A stretch of 35,685 nt of DNA from Magnetospira sp. (GCA_028282245.1 JANQIL010000018.1:1-35685); one strand, 5' to 3'. Shown: positions 14,875-25,403, counted from the stretch's first letter. Numbers and translations: made by a program. The notes: generated from the letters alone by a model not told the origin.

Positions 14875-15804
14875 TCACGTCTCCCCGTCGATCAGCATAT
14901 CCACCAGATCGACCGATGTCCGAACCGCGTCGAAAACATCGGAAGGGGTCTTGCCCGACTGGGCGGGCGCCCGCGCCAGAGGCGGATCGAAACCGGACAC
15001 GATGCGCATGGAGTGGATTTCCCCCAACGCATCGTTCATCAGGGCGATCACATGTGACGGCATGATGGCGCCGCCACGCTTGTTGGGCAGGATCACGCCG
15101 CCGGGAATCGCGAAGGCGGGCCGTCGCTCGGCCAGCAACTTCAGGCGTTCAAGCAGCGTGAACGCCACGTCGTAAACGTCGCGCGGCGTCTTGCCTCGGG
15201 AGGTCCGCTTAATGTCCGGGGCGGTCCCGCGCCGCGCCACCACGACCTCCCGCAAGGCGTCATGAACCTCGAGAGCGCGCCGATACACGTCGTTCGGCAC
15301 GACTGCCGGAATGCCCAGCCCGTCGAGTTGAAGGCTGGCGTTGGTGATTTGGCGATAGACGTCGAGCGGCTGCTTGCCGTCCACGAACGGCTTCTCGACG
15401 GCCGGCGCCTCCACCCCGAAAACGGCCCGAAGGGTGCGGGTATCCTGAAGAATGGCGGTCAGCAGGGCCTTGACGTCCTTCGGCGTGACCTCGTTGGCCG
15501 GCAGCGCGGGACGCGGGCTGGCGGACAGACCGCAAAGCTGGCGCAGGGCCTGAACCTTCGCATGGACCAGAAGGGCATTCTGGAGCACGTGGCGGGGTCG
15601 CCGGGGGGTGAGGGCCGGCGCGTTCGGGTCGTTGGCGGGTCCGGATTCGTTGGCCTCGTGAAGCAGCGCCAGTTCGGCGTTGACCGTATCGATCACCTGG
15701 AAGGCATGCGACGGCGTCGCTTGCTGGGCGGTTGCCGTCGGGCCGGGCACGACCAGCAGGCAGACGGACATGCAAAGCATTGGCGTCATTCGACGGATGA
15801 ACAT
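14875..15804 (-). CDS. Secreted repeat protein of unknown function, partner gene of a chemoreceptor
   Basis: I do not recognise a named family. The 309-residue product starts with a signal peptide (MFIRR, hydrophobic core [10 protein letters not shown], likely cleavage after ATA at about 26), so it should be periplasmic. The rest consists of eight degenerate repeats about 38-40 residues apart (one interval is 24), each marked by P-x-[DH]-[VA]-[YF] at the start of a helix of about 19 residues ending in hydrophobic residues. They begin near residues 29, 69, 107, 145, 169, 206, 248 and 286. GK[TQ]P often precedes the motif. The ATG at 15804 follows GGGAGG; an upstream start at 15831 would add nine residues before the signal peptide. 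The gene lies 4 bases before the chemoreceptor gene, which suggests a periplasmic ligand-binding or adaptor role. Confidence 0.75.
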   Translation of the reverse strand: MFIRRMTPMLCMSVCLLVVPGPTATAQQATPSHAFQVIDTVNAELALLHEANESGPANDPNAPALTPRRPRHVLQNALLVHAKVQALRQLCGLSASPRPALPANEVTPKDVKALLTAILQDTRTLRAVFGVEAPAVEKPFVDGKQPLDVYRQITNASLQLDGLGIPAVVPNDVYRRALEVHDALREVVVARRGTAPDIKRTSRGKTPRDVYDVAFTLLERLKLLAERRPAFAIPGGVILPNKRGGAIMPSHVIALMNDALGEIHSMRIVSGFDPPLARAPAQSGKTPSDVFDAVRTSVDLVDMLIDGET

Positions 15805-15837
15805 TTCGGGAATCCCCTCCCAGACAACCAACCCTTT

Positions 15838-15895
15838 AAGCTGTAAGTATACAAGAATAATGAAACAATAGTAGAATAAAAACCTTTCGTACCCT
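15838..15895 (-). promoter_or_regulatory. AT-rich promoter region of the repeat-protein / chemoreceptor unit
   Basis: An abrupt AT-rich stretch in otherwise GC-rich sequence, just upstream of the repeat-protein gene. It contains TATACT (about 15846-15851 on the - strand) and, further up, TTGAGG with a weak TTCTAC box. No arrangement is close to consensus, so the sigma factor is not identified. Confidence 0.4.
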
Positions 15896-15977
15896 CAAAA
15901 GGCATGTCCCGAGACACCGGAGGCGGGGCCGTCCCCGTAAGGGCGCGGGAGCCTCCAGAGCGCGAATCCCCAAACAC

Positions 15978-16005
15978 CAAGGGAGGCGCCGAGGCGCCTC
16001 CCTTG
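15978..16005 (-). terminator. Strong hairpin downstream of pnp, probable 3' end
   Basis: A perfect 12-bp inverted repeat (CAAGGGAGGCGC / GCGCCTCCCTTG) with a 4-base loop, 27 bases beyond the pnp stop. On the - strand it is followed by GTGTTT rather than a full T-run, so it may work as a 3' stabiliser as much as a terminator. Confidence 0.6.
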
Positions 16006-16032
16006 TTTCGTTGACCGCGATGACCGGCCGGA

Positions 16033-18159
16033 TCAGGCCTCGGCCGATTCCTCCGACTTGATCTCCTGGCCGGTGTCCTGGTCGACCAGCTTCATGGACA
16101 GCTTGACCTTGCCGCGGTCGTCGATGCCGATCAGCTTGACCCAGATCTCGTCGCCTTCCTGGATCACGTCGGTCACCTTGCCGACCCGCTCGTTCTTGAG
16201 CTGGCTGATGTGGACCAGGCCGTCGCGCGGCCCCAGGTAGTTCACGAAGGCGCCGAAATCGACCACCTTGACCACCTTGCCACGGTAGACCCTGCCGATC
16301 TCCGGCTCGGCGGCGATGGCCTGGATCAGGGCGATCGCCTTGTCGGTCGCGTCCTGATTGCTGGACGCGATCTTGACCGTGCCGTCGTCCTCGAGATCGA
16401 CCCTGGCACCGCTCTCCTCGGTGATCTCGCGGATCATCTTGCCGCCCGGGCCGATGACCTCGCGAATCTTGTCCGGATTGATGGTGATCACGGTGATCCG
16501 TGGGGCGGTGGCGGCCAGTTCGTCGCGGCTCGACGAGATCGCGTTGGCCATTTCGTTCAGGATGTGCAGCCGCCCGTCGCGGGCCTGGGCCAGCGCCGTG
16601 CGCATGATGTCCTCGGTAATCGAGGTGATCTTGATGTCCATCTGAAGAGACGTGATGCCGGCTTCCGTTCCGGCCACCTTGAAGTCCATGTCGCCCAGGT
16701 GGTCCTCGTCGCCGATGATGTCGGACAACACGGCAACGCCGTCCTCTTCCTTGATGAGGCCCATGGCGATGCCGGCCACCGGCCTTTTGAGCGGCACCCC
16801 GGCGTCCATCAGGGCGAGCGACGAGCCGCACACCGTGGCCATCGAGGACGAGCCGTTGGATTCGGTGATCTCGGAGACCACGCGCACCGTGTACGGGAAC
16901 TCCTCCTTGCTCGGCATCAGCGGATTCACGGCCCGCCAGGCCAGCTTGCCGTGGCCGATCTCGCGGCGTCCCGGCGAGCCCATGCGGCCCGCCTCGCCGA
17001 CCGAATAGGGCGGGAAGTTGTAGTGCAGCATGAAGCTTCTGCGCGACTCTCCCTCAAGGGCGTCGATGATCTGCTCGTCCTGCCCGGTGCCCAGGGTGGC
17101 GACCACCAGGGCCTGGGTCTCGCCGCGCGTGAACAGGGACGAGCCATGGGCGCGCGGCAGGATGCCGACCTCGGACACGATCGGCCGCACGGTGCGGGTG
17201 TCGCGGCCGTCGATGCGGCGCCCGGTCTTGAGGATGTCGCGCCGGACGATCTTCTGCTCCAGTTTCTTGAACAGGCCGGACAGCACCACCGGATCGGCGT
17301 TCTCGTCTTCCGCCAGATCCTGGGCGACCCGGTCCTTGACCGCCTGCACCTTGCCCTGGCGGGCCATCTTGTCGGTCTCGCCGTAGGCCAGGCGGAGATC
17401 CTTTTCGGCTCCCTCGGCAACCCGTCCGGCCAGATCGTCGAGCCATTCGGGCGGTTCCGGAACGTCCATCGGCTCCTTGGCGCAAACCTCGGCCAGTTCG
17501 ATGATCGCCGTGATCACCGGCTGGAAGTGCTCGTGCCCGAAGGTCACCGCGCCCAGCATGATGTCCTCGCTCAACTCGTGGGCCTCGGATTCCACCATCA
17601 GCACGCCATCGGTGGTTCCGGCGACCACAAGGTCGAGGGCCGTGTCGGCCATTTCGTCGAGCCTGGGGTTGAGGATGTAGGCGCCGTCGATATAGCCGAC
17701 CCGGGCGGCGCCGATCGGTCCCAGGAACGGAATCCCGGAAATGGTGAGCGCCGCCGACGTGCCGACCAAGGCGACGATGTCGGGGTCGTTCTCCAGGTCG
17801 TGCGCCAGCACCGTGCAAACGACCTGGGTCTCGTTTCGGAATCCGGACGCGAACAGCGGACGGATCGGGCGGTCGATCAGCCGCGAGGTCAGCACCTCCT
17901 TCTCGGCCGGACGCCCCTCGCGCTTGAAGAAGCCGCCCGGGATCCTGCCGGCGGCGAAGGTCTTTTCCTGATAGTGGACGCTCAACGGAAAGAAATCGAT
18001 ACCCTGGCGGGGCGTGTTCTCGGCCACCGCGGTGCACAGCACCTTGGTCTCGCCGTAGGTGACCATCACCGCTCCGTCGGCCTGGCGGGCGATGCGCCCG
18101 GTCTCGATGACGAGCGGCCGGCCGCCCCAGTCGATTTCCTTGCGGAATTCCTTAAACAT
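16033..18159 (-). CDS. pnp: Polyribonucleotide nucleotidyltransferase (PNPase)
   Basis: A 708-residue trimeric 3'-5' phosphorolytic exoribonuclease, part of RNA decay together with RNase E. Two RNase PH-like domains are joined by an alpha-helical linker. The second carries the conserved [14 protein letters not shown] segment and the catalytic [19 protein letters not shown] domain ([22 protein letters not shown]) and an S1 domain ([28 protein letters not shown]) follow. The ATG at 18159 is preceded by GGAAGGAA. It lies downstream of rpsO with a 125-base gap containing a hairpin, as in many proteobacteria where RNase processing there controls pnp. Confidence 0.98.
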   Translation of the reverse strand: MFKEFRKEIDWGGRPLVIETGRIARQADGAVMVTYGETKVLCTAVAENTPRQGIDFFPLSVHYQEKTFAAGRIPGGFFKREGRPAEKEVLTSRLIDRPIRPLFASGFRNETQVVCTVLAHDLENDPDIVALVGTSAALTISGIPFLGPIGAARVGYIDGAYILNPRLDEMADTALDLVVAGTTDGVLMVESEAHELSEDIMLGAVTFGHEHFQPVITAIIELAEVCAKEPMDVPEPPEWLDDLAGRVAEGAEKDLRLAYGETDKMARQGKVQAVKDRVAQDLAEDENADPVVLSGLFKKLEQKIVRRDILKTGRRIDGRDTRTVRPIVSEVGILPRAHGSSLFTRGETQALVVATLGTGQDEQIIDALEGESRRSFMLHYNFPPYSVGEAGRMGSPGRREIGHGKLAWRAVNPLMPSKEEFPYTVRVVSEITESNGSSSMATVCGSSLALMDAGVPLKRPVAGIAMGLIKEEDGVAVLSDIIGDEDHLGDMDFKVAGTEAGITSLQMDIKITSITEDIMRTALAQARDGRLHILNEMANAISSSRDELAATAPRITVITINPDKIREVIGPGGKMIREITEESGARVDLEDDGTVKIASSNQDATDKAIALIQAIAAEPEIGRVYRGKVVKVVDFGAFVNYLGPRDGLVHISQLKNERVGKVTDVIQEGDEIWVKLIGIDDRGKVKLSMKLVDQDTGQEIKSEESAEA

Positions 18160-18242
18160 TCTGTATTCCTTCCAACGTACGGACAAACCGGCCGCACCCC
18201 TCGCGGGCCGACCGGGATCGGAGGCATCGGGCCCCCGGAAAG

Positions 18243-18276
18243 CGCAAGGGCCGAGACTCCCGCCCCGGCCCCTGCG
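18243..18276 (-). terminator. rpsO-pnp intergenic hairpin
   Basis: A stem of 11 bp including one G-U pair with a 12-base loop, starting 9 bases beyond the rpsO stop and followed by GCTTTCC on the - strand. It could be a partial terminator or an RNase processing site between rpsO and pnp. Confidence 0.4.
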
Positions 18277-18284
18277 GTGTGGGC

Positions 18285-18554
18285 TCAGCGACGCAGGCCG
18301 AGCCGCTGGATCAGCGATTCGTAACGGGCGACTTCCTTGCCCTTGACGTAATCGAGCAAACGTCGGCGCTGGCCGACCATGACCAGCAGCCCGCGCCGCG
18401 AATGGTGATCCTTCTTATGCTCCTTGAGGTGTTCGGTGAGGTTGCGGATGCGTTCGCTCAGGATCGCCACCTGCACCTCCGGCGAGCCGGTATCGCCCTC
18501 GGCGCGCGCGTATTCCTTGATGAGTTCGTCTTTCCGCTCGGCGGTGATCGACAT
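18285..18554 (-). CDS. rpsO: 30S ribosomal protein S15
   Basis: An 89-residue S15 (uS15), which binds the 16S central domain early in 30S assembly. The sequence is typical throughout: [28 protein letters not shown], the [16 protein letters not shown] rRNA-contacting segment at about 41-56, and the [24 protein letters not shown] end. The ATG is preceded by AAAGGAG. It lies 15 bases after truB and is read with it. Confidence 0.98.
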   Translation of the reverse strand: MSITAERKDELIKEYARAEGDTGSPEVQVAILSERIRNLTEHLKEHKKDHHSRRGLLVMVGQRRRLLDYVKGKEVARYESLIQRLGLRR

Positions 18555-18569
18555 CGGGGTCTCCTTTGA

Positions 18570-19496
18570 CTAGAGATTCAACACGCGGACGGGCCTCACT
18601 TCGCCGCCCTCGATCCGGGCCAGGGCCACCGGCCGGCCTTCCGCCATGGCGCACACGATGGCGCCCTGGGGAATTCCGGACAACGGCGAGCGCCGCGCCA
18701 CCGCCAGCAGGGAAACCGGCTGGCCGTTGCGCAAGCGCCGGGCCTCGGGGTCGGTCATGGCCAGCGCCGGGATGTCGTCCAGCGCGGTCTCAACCGGAAG
18801 CAGGTAGTCGTCAAGCGCGGCACTATGCCCCAACGCCTGTAGTTTATCCAGGGAAATCGAATCCGCCTCGGTGAACGGTCCGACCATGACGCGGCGCAGG
18901 GCGGCGATGTGGCCGACCGTCCCCAGGGCTCGCGCCAAATCCCGCGCCAGGCCGCGCATGTAGGCGCCCTTGCCGCTCTCGACCTCGAACTCCGCGTGAT
19001 CGGAATCGATCAGATTCCGCAACTCGAAGTTGTGAACGCGGATGCGGCGCGGCGCGATTTCCACCGCCGCGTCGGCGCGCGCCAGATCGTAGGCCCGCCG
19101 GCCGTCGATCTTGATCGCCGAGTAGCGGGGCGGGATCTGCGCGATGTCGCCCCGGAATCCGGCGAGCGCGTCCTCGATGGCCGCCGCGTCGGGTCGCGCG
19201 TCGCTGGTCTCGGTGACCTCGCCCTCGGCGTCGTCGGTGTCCCTTGCCTCCCCCCAGCGGACCGTGAAACGGTAGACCTTGCGACCGTCCATCGCATAGG
19301 AGACGGTCTTCGTGGCCTCGCCGAAGGCCAGCGGCAACACTCCGGTGGCCAGCGGGTCCAGGGTCCCGCCGTGTCCCACCTTGGCCGCCCCGGTCAGCCG
19401 CCGCACCCGGCCGACCACGGCGCTCGACGTCAGGCCGGCCGGCTTGTCGACGACCATCCAGCCGTGCACGTCGCGGCCGCGATGCTTACGACCCAT
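18570..19496 (-). CDS. truB: tRNA pseudouridine(55) synthase TruB
   Basis: Converts U55 of the tRNA T-loop to pseudouridine. The 308-residue protein has the catalytic motif GHGGTLDPLATGVLPLAFGEATK with Asp at about residue 47, followed by KVYRFTVRWGEARDTDDAEGE and the C-terminal PUA-like region. The ATG at 19496 overlaps the end of rbfA by 11 bases and has GAGGGG upstream at workable spacing. The ATG nine bases further up would sit too close to that ribosome-binding site. The rbfA-truB-rpsO-pnp order is the usual one. Confidence 0.97.
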   Translation of the reverse strand: MGRKHRGRDVHGWMVVDKPAGLTSSAVVGRVRRLTGAAKVGHGGTLDPLATGVLPLAFGEATKTVSYAMDGRKVYRFTVRWGEARDTDDAEGEVTETSDARPDAAAIEDALAGFRGDIAQIPPRYSAIKIDGRRAYDLARADAAVEIAPRRIRVHNFELRNLIDSDHAEFEVESGKGAYMRGLARDLARALGTVGHIAALRRVMVGPFTEADSISLDKLQALGHSAALDDYLLPVETALDDIPALAMTDPEARRLRNGQPVSLLAVARRSPLSGIPQGAIVCAMAEGRPVALARIEGGEVRPVRVLNL

Positions 19497-19947
19497 CGCC
19501 GCCATTCCCCTCGTCGCCGTCGGCCGGCGGCATCGGCGCGATCCCGCGCGCTCCGACGGCATCGCCCCCTAGGTCGCGCCGAACGTCCGGACGGTGCAGA
19601 AGGTCGTCGATATGGGCCGCCTCGTCGAACGAGGTATCGGCCTTGAACGCGAGACGCGGCACCTGCCGCAGACGCACCCGGCGGCCAATCTCGTGGCGCA
19701 GGAATGGCGCCGCGCGGCGCAGCGCGTCGAGCATCGGCATCGCATCGCCGCCACCCAATGGCACCACGAAGGCGGTGGCGTTGGTGAGATCGGGGCTGAC
19801 CCGGACCTCGGTCACCGTGACCACCCGACCCTCGAGGCCCGGATCGCGAACCTCCCCGCGCTCCAGCACCCAGGCCAGGGCATGACGAATCTCCTCGCCG
19901 ACCCGAAGCTGGCGTTGCGAGGGCGGACGGTTCGCGCCTCTGCTCAT
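19486..19947 (-). CDS. rbfA: 30S ribosome-binding factor RbfA
   Basis: A KH-type factor that binds immature 30S subunits and helps 16S 5' end maturation, important in the cold. The 153-residue product contains RQLRVGEEIRHALAWVLERGEVRDP at about 13-37 and VTVTEVRVSPDLTNATAFVVPLG at about 43-65, then the RRVRLRQVPRLAFKADTSFDEAAHIDDLL region typical of the family. The C-terminal tail, about 30 residues rich in Gly and Asp, is a low-complexity extension. It lies 31 bases after infB and overlaps truB. Confidence 0.96.
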   Translation of the reverse strand: MSRGANRPPSQRQLRVGEEIRHALAWVLERGEVRDPGLEGRVVTVTEVRVSPDLTNATAFVVPLGGGDAMPMLDALRRAAPFLRHEIGRRVRLRQVPRLAFKADTSFDEAAHIDDLLHRPDVRRDLGGDAVGARGIAPMPPADGDEGNGGDGS

Positions 19948-19978
19948 GGGGACGTCCTCTCGATCAGGCGACGGCGGC

Positions 19979-22534
19979 TCACAGCTGCGCCGCCACCTCC
20001 TCGATCTCGTAGCATTCGATGACGTCGCCGGTCTTGATGTCGTCGTAATTCTCGAACGACATGCCGCATTCGTACCCTTCTCGGACGTCCTTCACGTCGT
20101 CCTTGAACCTCTTCAGGGTCGACAGCCCGCCCTCGTGGATGACCACGTCGTCGCGCAGCAGGCGCACCTTGGCGCCCCGCTTGACGGTGCCGTCGGTAAC
20201 CATGCAGCCGGCCACCGAGCCGACCTTGGTGATCCGGAACACCTCGCGAATTTCCGCGTAGCCGAGGAAGGTCTCGCGCAGGGTCGGCGCCATGATTCCG
20301 GTCAGGGCGCTCTTGATGTCGTCGGTCACGTCGTAAATGATCGAATAGTAGCGGATCTCCACCGCGTCGCGTCGCGCCATCTCGCGGGCCTGCGGATTGG
20401 CCCGCACGTTGAAGCCGATGACCACGGCCTTGGAGGCCTGGGCCAGGGTGATGTCGGATTCGTTGACGCCACCGACCGCGGCATGCAGCACCCGCACCTT
20501 GACTTCCTCGTTGCCCATTTTCTCCAGGCTGCCGAGGATCGCTTCCACCGACCCCTGGACATCGCCCTTGACGACCACCGGCAGTTCCTTGACCTCGCCG
20601 GACTGGATGCTCTCGAACATCTGCTCCAGGGTGCCGCGCTGCGACGCCGCGTTGCGCGCCAGGCGATCGCGCCGTTGCCGGTACTCGCTCACCTCGCGGG
20701 CCTTCTGCTCGTCCTCGACGACCACGAAATCGTCGCCGGCCGAGGGGGTGCCGTTGATGCCCAGCACCTCGACCGGCATCGCCGGCCCGGCGTCCTCGAT
20801 CGGCTGCCCGCGATCGTCGATCAGCGCCCGCACGCGCCCCATTTCCCTGCCGGTCACGAACGGGTCGCCGACCCGCAGGGTGCCGCGCTGGATCAGGACG
20901 GTGGCCACCGAGCCGCGTCCGCGCTCCATCTTGGCCTCGATCACCACGCCCTCGCAGGCACGGTTCGGATTGGCCTTCAGGTCGAGGATTTCCGCCTGCA
21001 GGAGAATCATTTCCTCCAGCTTGTCCAGGTTGATCCGCTGCTTGGCCGAGACTTCCACGGTCAGTACATCGCCGCCCATTTCCTCGGGCACCAGCTCGTG
21101 TTGCAAAAGCTCGGTGCGGACCCGGTTGGGGTCGGCGTCCGGCTTGTCGATCTTGTTGATGGCAACGATGATCGGCACCTTGGCCGCCTTCGCGTGGCGG
21201 ATCGCCTCCACCGTCTGCGGCATGATGCCGTCGTCGGCCGCCACCACGAGGATCACGATGTCGGTCACCTCGGCGCCGCGCGCCCGCATCTGGGTGAACG
21301 CGGCGTGGCCGGGGGTATCGATGAAGCTGATCCGGGCGCCGGAGTCGAGGAGCACCTGATAGGCGCCGATGTGCTGGGTGATGCCGCCCGCCTCGCCGCC
21401 CGCCACGTCGGTCGCCCGCAGGGCGTCGAGCAGCGAGGTCTTGCCATGGTCGACGTGACCCATCACCGTCACCACCGGCGGCCGCGACACCAGCTCGCGT
21501 TCCGCGTCGTCGCCGCCAAGCAGGCCGATTTCCACGTCGGCGTCCGACACTCTCTTGATTTTATTTCCGAATTCGGCGGCCACCAGCTCCGCCGTGTCGG
21601 CGTCGATGACTTGGTTGATGGTGGCCATGACGCCCATTTTCATCAGCGCCTTGACCACGTTGCCGGCCCGCTCGGCCATCCGGTTGGACAGTTCCTGAAC
21701 GGTGATGGTTTCCGGCACCACCACCTCGCGCACCGCTTTCTGGGCCTCGGCGCCGGACATCTTGCGCTGCTTCTGCTTTTCCTTCTCGCGGGCGCGCTTG
21801 ACCGAGGCGAGGCTGCGCGTCCGCTCGTTATCGTCGAGCGCCGCCGCGATGGTCAACTTTCCGGCCCGGCGGCGCGGCTCGCCCCGGCTGCGGGTCGCCG
21901 GTTTGCGGGCCGCCGCGTCGGGCTTGACGGCGCCGCGACGGACCGATCGGCCGGCCTCGTCGTCCTGGGGCTTGGCCTTCGCCTTGACCGCCGGCTTGGC
22001 GGTCGCCGCGGTTCGCGGCGTTTCCGCGCCCTCCGACGTCTCGGCGGCGCCCGGTCGCGGAGTCGGTGCCTGGTCGGGCTCCGGTCGCGGCTCGGCCGCC
22101 GCGGCCTCGGCCGCCCTGCGGGCCTCTTCCTCGGCGCGCCGGGTGGCTTCCTCGGCCTCGCGGGCTTCCTGCTCGATGCGCGCCTGCTCGCGCCGTCGCG
22201 CCTCCTCGTCCGCCTTGCGGGCTTCCGACAGCGCGCGCGCCCGGGCCGCCCGCTCGCGCTCCGTCAGTTCGCCGTGCGACGCGTCGTCGACCGCCTCGCT
22301 GGCGGCCGGTTCCCGGCCGTGCGGATCGTCCTTCGCGGATTTCCCGTCGGCGCCGCGCTCGATGACCCGCTTCTTTCGGACCTCGACCGTCACCGCCTTG
22401 GAGCGGCCGTGCGAGAAGTTCTGGCGGACCTGCCCGGCCTCGACCGTCTTCTTCAGCTCCAGCTTGCCGCGACGGCGCTCAAGCTTCAGCTTCCTGTCGT
22501 CCGTGACTTCGGTTTCGTTCTCGGTTTCGTTCAT
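19979..22534 (-). CDS. infB: Translation initiation factor IF-2
   Basis: The GTPase that brings initiator fMet-tRNA to the 30S subunit. The 851-residue protein has a long charged N-terminus (about 1-270) rich in Glu, Arg, Lys and Ala, including a helical [23 protein letters not shown] stretch, then IF2_N. The G domain starts near residue 355 with [14 protein letters not shown] and continues with [18 protein letters not shown] and [15 protein letters not shown]. Domains II-IV follow, ending in [28 protein letters not shown]. The ATG at 22534 is chosen as it begins the conserved N-terminus. It lies 10 bases after ylxR. Confidence 0.98.
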   Translation of the reverse strand: MNETENETEVTDDRKLKLERRRGKLELKKTVEAGQVRQNFSHGRSKAVTVEVRKKRVIERGADGKSAKDDPHGREPAASEAVDDASHGELTERERAARARALSEARKADEEARRREQARIEQEAREAEEATRRAEEEARRAAEAAAAEPRPEPDQAPTPRPGAAETSEGAETPRTAATAKPAVKAKAKPQDDEAGRSVRRGAVKPDAAARKPATRSRGEPRRRAGKLTIAAALDDNERTRSLASVKRAREKEKQKQRKMSGAEAQKAVREVVVPETITVQELSNRMAERAGNVVKALMKMGVMATINQVIDADTAELVAAEFGNKIKRVSDADVEIGLLGGDDAERELVSRPPVVTVMGHVDHGKTSLLDALRATDVAGGEAGGITQHIGAYQVLLDSGARISFIDTPGHAAFTQMRARGAEVTDIVILVVAADDGIMPQTVEAIRHAKAAKVPIIVAINKIDKPDADPNRVRTELLQHELVPEEMGGDVLTVEVSAKQRINLDKLEEMILLQAEILDLKANPNRACEGVVIEAKMERGRGSVATVLIQRGTLRVGDPFVTGREMGRVRALIDDRGQPIEDAGPAMPVEVLGINGTPSAGDDFVVVEDEQKAREVSEYRQRRDRLARNAASQRGTLEQMFESIQSGEVKELPVVVKGDVQGSVEAILGSLEKMGNEEVKVRVLHAAVGGVNESDITLAQASKAVVIGFNVRANPQAREMARRDAVEIRYYSIIYDVTDDIKSALTGIMAPTLRETFLGYAEIREVFRITKVGSVAGCMVTDGTVKRGAKVRLLRDDVVIHEGGLSTLKRFKDDVKDVREGYECGMSFENYDDIKTGDVIECYEIEEVAAQL

Positions 22535-22544
22535 ATCCGTCCGT

Positions 22545-23174
22545 TCAGGTCCGTATTCCGTCCGGGTCCGTGCCGGACTCCTCACCGGGCGCCGCCTCCC
22601 GAAAACCGGCCAGGCGCCCACATTCGATCGTCAGGCGGTCGGCCAGTCCGCCCGGCGCGACCAGGGCATGCACCACCCGATCCCGCCCCGCCGCGCGGCC
22701 CAACTCCTCGGCCCGCAGGACCGCCACCTCCGGCAACGTGGGGGCCAGGGCGCGCATTTTGGCGCGCGACCCCGGCGCGCCGTCGGCCGCCGTCAGAAAA
22801 AGGCCACCGCCGCCTTGGGTCAGGCGGGATCGAACCTTCTCATACCCCGCCACCAAGTCGCCGCTGCGTCGCGCCAGTCCCACAAGGTCCATGCAGCGAC
22901 GCGTCAGCAGGGCCTCGACCCGATCCGCGAGATCCGCCGGCGCCGCCAGGGGCGCCCGCGCGGCGCGGGAAAACAACCGTCTGGCGCAGGCTGTATTTAC
23001 CACACTGCGCCGTGCGCTCAACCAGATTCCCCGACCGGGAAGACGGTTTTCCACGTCGGGGACCACCATCCCATCGGGCCCGGCAACGAACCGCACCAAG
23101 CGCTCGGCGGCATCCACTTGGCCGGTCGCCACGCAGCGACGGCGCGGCCGCTCGGCGTCGGCCGGCGCCGCCAT
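22545..23174 (-). CDS. ylxR: YlxR (DUF448) RNA-binding protein fused to an L7Ae-like domain
   Basis: A 209-residue protein of the nusA-infB operon. The N-terminal YlxR domain (about 10-80) begins RRRCVATGQ and includes [15 protein letters not shown]. The C-terminal half (about 90-180) resembles an L7Ae/L30e RNA-binding domain: [18 protein letters not shown], then [14 protein letters not shown], then [14 protein letters not shown]. YlxR in Firmicutes (RnpM) has been linked to RNase P; whether that holds for this longer alphaproteobacterial form is not known to me. Only 4 bases separate it from nusA and 10 from infB. Confidence 0.9.
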   Translation of the reverse strand: MAAPADAERPRRRCVATGQVDAAERLVRFVAGPDGMVVPDVENRLPGRGIWLSARRSVVNTACARRLFSRAARAPLAAPADLADRVEALLTRRCMDLVGLARRSGDLVAGYEKVRSRLTQGGGGLFLTAADGAPGSRAKMRALAPTLPEVAVLRAEELGRAAGRDRVVHALVAPGGLADRLTIECGRLAGFREAAPGEESGTDPDGIRT

Positions 23175-23178
23175 TCGG

Positions 23179-24810
23179 TCACGCCTCCGCCGATTGGTCC
23201 GCCCCGTCGCCGGCGTCCCCGTTCGCGTCCTCGAACCAGTGGGCGCGCGCGGCCATGATCACCGCGTCCGCGTCGCCGGCCGACAGCGGCGACGGCAGCA
23301 ACAGGCTGCGTACCGCCGCATCGTCCAGTTCGAGCAGGCCCTCGACGCTCTGTTCGGGCTTCTCCGGCAGCACCATGAACCGCAACTCGTCGCCGCTCAG
23401 GTCGGCCAGATCGTCCAGCGTATGGATTCCGTGCTCGCCGATCAGCACCAGCATGCCCGGCGTCAGTCCTCCGATCGCCGCCACCTCGTCGCTCACCCCG
23501 AGGTCGCGCCGCCGTGCCGTCGCCTCCTCCTCGACCCGGGTGATGTAATCGTTGGCGCGATTGCGCAACTCCTCGGCGACATCCTCGTCGAAGCCCTCGA
23601 TCGACGCCAGTTCCTCGACCGGCACGAAGGCCACGTCGTCGACCGAGGCGAATCCCTCGGTGACCAACAGGTGGGCAATCACGTCGTCGACGTCCAGGGC
23701 ATCGATGAAAAGCCGCGAACGCGTCCGGAATTCCTCCTGGCGGCGCTGCGATTCCTCCTCCTCGGTCAGGATATCGATCTCCCAGCCGGTCAACTGCGAG
23801 GCCAGCCGCACGTTCTGGCCGCGCCGCCCGATGGCCAGCGACAGCTGGTCGTCCGGCACCACCACCTCGATCCGGTTGGCCTCTTCGTCGAGCACCACCT
23901 TGGCGACCTCGGCCGGCGCCAGGGCGTTCACGATGAAGGTCGCCGGATCGGGCGACCATTGGATGATGTCGATCTTCTCGCCCTGCAATTCGCCGACCAC
24001 CGCCTGGACCCGCGAACCGCGCATGCCGACGCAGGCGCCCACCGGATCGATGCCGGAATCGTTGGACTGCGCGGCGATCTTGGCGCGCGATCCGGGATCG
24101 CGGGCCACCGCCTTGATCTCGATGATGCCGTCATAGATTTCCGGCACTTCCTGGGCGAACAGCCGGGTCATGAAGGTCGGATGGGCGCGCGACAGGAAAA
24201 TCTGCGGGCCGCGCGGCTCCTCGCGCACGTCCATGATGTAGGCGCGCACCCGGTCGCCGGTGTTGAAGTGTTCGCGCGGAATCCCCTCGTCGCGCCGGAG
24301 CAGTGCCTCGGCGCGCCCCAGGTCGACCACCACGTTGCCGAACTCGACCCGCTTGACCAGCCCGTTGACCACCTCGCCGACGCGGTCCTTGTACTCCTCG
24401 TACTGGCGCCGTCGCTCGGCGTCGCGCACCTTCTGAACGATCACCTGCTTGGCCGTCTGGGCGGCGATCCGCCCGAAATCGATGGGCGGCAGGGGATCGA
24501 CGAGGAAGCCGCCGACCTCGACGTCGGGCTGCGTCTGGCGTGCACGATCGAGCGGCAGCTGGGTCACCTCGTTCTCGATCTCCTCGGCCGACGCCACCAC
24601 CTCGATGAAACGGGCCAGGCGAATCTCGCCGGACTTGCGATCAATATGGGCCCGGATGTCGTGTTCATGGCCAAACTTGTTGCGCCCGGCCTTCTGGATC
24701 GCCTGTTCCATGGCCTCCAGAACCTCGTCTCGGTCGATGCCCTTCTCGCGGGCCACCGCCTCTGCGACCTGCAACAGCTCGGGCCGCCCATGTTCGATCG
24801 TACTTTCCAT
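23179..24810 (-). CDS. nusA: Transcription termination/antitermination factor NusA
   Basis: Binds RNA polymerase and nascent RNA, modulating pausing, termination and rRNA antitermination. The 543-residue product has the N-terminal polymerase-binding domain ([24 protein letters not shown]), an S1 domain (about 137-200, [18 protein letters not shown]), two KH domains ([20 protein letters not shown] and [20 protein letters not shown]) and a C-terminal acidic AR2-type region with two helix-hairpin-helix repeats. The ATG at 24810 lies 6 bases after rimP. NusA may regulate its own operon through the terminator in the rimP leader. Confidence 0.98.
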   Translation of the reverse strand: MESTIEHGRPELLQVAEAVAREKGIDRDEVLEAMEQAIQKAGRNKFGHEHDIRAHIDRKSGEIRLARFIEVVASAEEIENEVTQLPLDRARQTQPDVEVGGFLVDPLPPIDFGRIAAQTAKQVIVQKVRDAERRRQYEEYKDRVGEVVNGLVKRVEFGNVVVDLGRAEALLRRDEGIPREHFNTGDRVRAYIMDVREEPRGPQIFLSRAHPTFMTRLFAQEVPEIYDGIIEIKAVARDPGSRAKIAAQSNDSGIDPVGACVGMRGSRVQAVVGELQGEKIDIIQWSPDPATFIVNALAPAEVAKVVLDEEANRIEVVVPDDQLSLAIGRRGQNVRLASQLTGWEIDILTEEEESQRRQEEFRTRSRLFIDALDVDDVIAHLLVTEGFASVDDVAFVPVEELASIEGFDEDVAEELRNRANDYITRVEEEATARRRDLGVSDEVAAIGGLTPGMLVLIGEHGIHTLDDLADLSGDELRFMVLPEKPEQSVEGLLELDDAAVRSLLLPSPLSAGDADAVIMAARAHWFEDANGDAGDGADQSAEA

Positions 24811-24816
24811 TTTCCG

Positions 24817-25356
24817 TCAGCTATCCGTGTTGTCGCGCGCGGTTGAGTCGGTCGCGGGGCCGGACGGTCGGGCCTCCCGGGCCGCCGCCAACAGATCGTC
24901 GTTGAGCACCAGCCTCGCCTTCAGAATGTCGCCGAACGCGATCGCCAGTTCGTCCCCGGACGGGATTTCGAGACGGACCCGGCCATCCGTCGCGCGACCC
25001 CGCAAAACCCCCCGGAACCGCCGCTGGCCATCGATCGGGCGCTGGGTTTCCAGCTTGGCCTCGAAGCCGGCGAAGCGGTCGAAGTCGGCGGCCCGGGTGA
25101 GCGGCCGGTCGAGCCCCGGCGAGCTGACCTCAAGGGTGTAGGCGCCGGTGATCGGGTCCTCGACGTCGAGCAGGGCGGAGACCGCGCGGCTGATATCGGC
25201 GCAATGATCGACCGTCATCGGCGCGCCGCCGGCCGGTTCCGCCATCACCTGAAGGGTCGGCCGTCGGTTGCCGGTGACCATAACCCGCACCAGATCGTAT
25301 CCCATGTCATCCAGGGTCGGCCTGATCAGCCGCGCAATGCGCTCGGAAAGCTCCAT
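24817..25356 (-). CDS. rimP: Ribosome maturation factor RimP
   Basis: Needed for late 30S assembly. The 179-residue protein shows both domains of the family: GYDLVRVMVTGNRRPTLQVMAE at about 19-40, DHCADISRAVSALLDVEDPITGAYTLEVSSPGLDRPLTR at about 50-88, and the C-terminal Sm-like part (FRGVLRGRATDGRVRLEI). A short polar tail ends the protein. The ATG is preceded by GGAGGG. It is the first gene of the rimP-nusA-ylxR-infB unit, with a promoter at 25448-25477 and a terminator-like leader hairpin between. Confidence 0.97.
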   Translation of the reverse strand: MELSERIARLIRPTLDDMGYDLVRVMVTGNRRPTLQVMAEPAGGAPMTVDHCADISRAVSALLDVEDPITGAYTLEVSSPGLDRPLTRAADFDRFAGFEAKLETQRPIDGQRRFRGVLRGRATDGRVRLEIPSGDELAIAFGDILKARLVLNDDLLAAAREARPSGPATDSTARDNTDS

Positions 25357-25378
25357 CCCTCATTCCCTCCGCCGCAAT

Positions 25379-25403
25379 AAAAAAAGCGGGCCACGAGGCC
25401 CAC
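25379..25403 (-). terminator. Terminator/attenuator in the rimP-nusA-infB leader
   Basis: On the - strand a 7-bp stem (GTGGGCC / GGCCCGC) with TCGT loop runs straight into seven T, ending 23 bases before the rimP ATG. It lies between the operon promoter and the first gene, so it would stop transcription of the operon itself. Bases 25425-25431 (CCGCCGC in the RNA) can pair with 25369-25375 (GCGGCGG), which overlaps the ribosome-binding site. Confidence 0.7.

Noticed and set aside
19946-23548. Very long + strand open frame (1200 codons) opposite infB, ylxR and nusA
   Set aside because: It lies antisense to well-identified genes and its translation is His/Asp/Val/Leu-rich without domains; in GC-rich DNA the opposite frame of a real gene often stays open.
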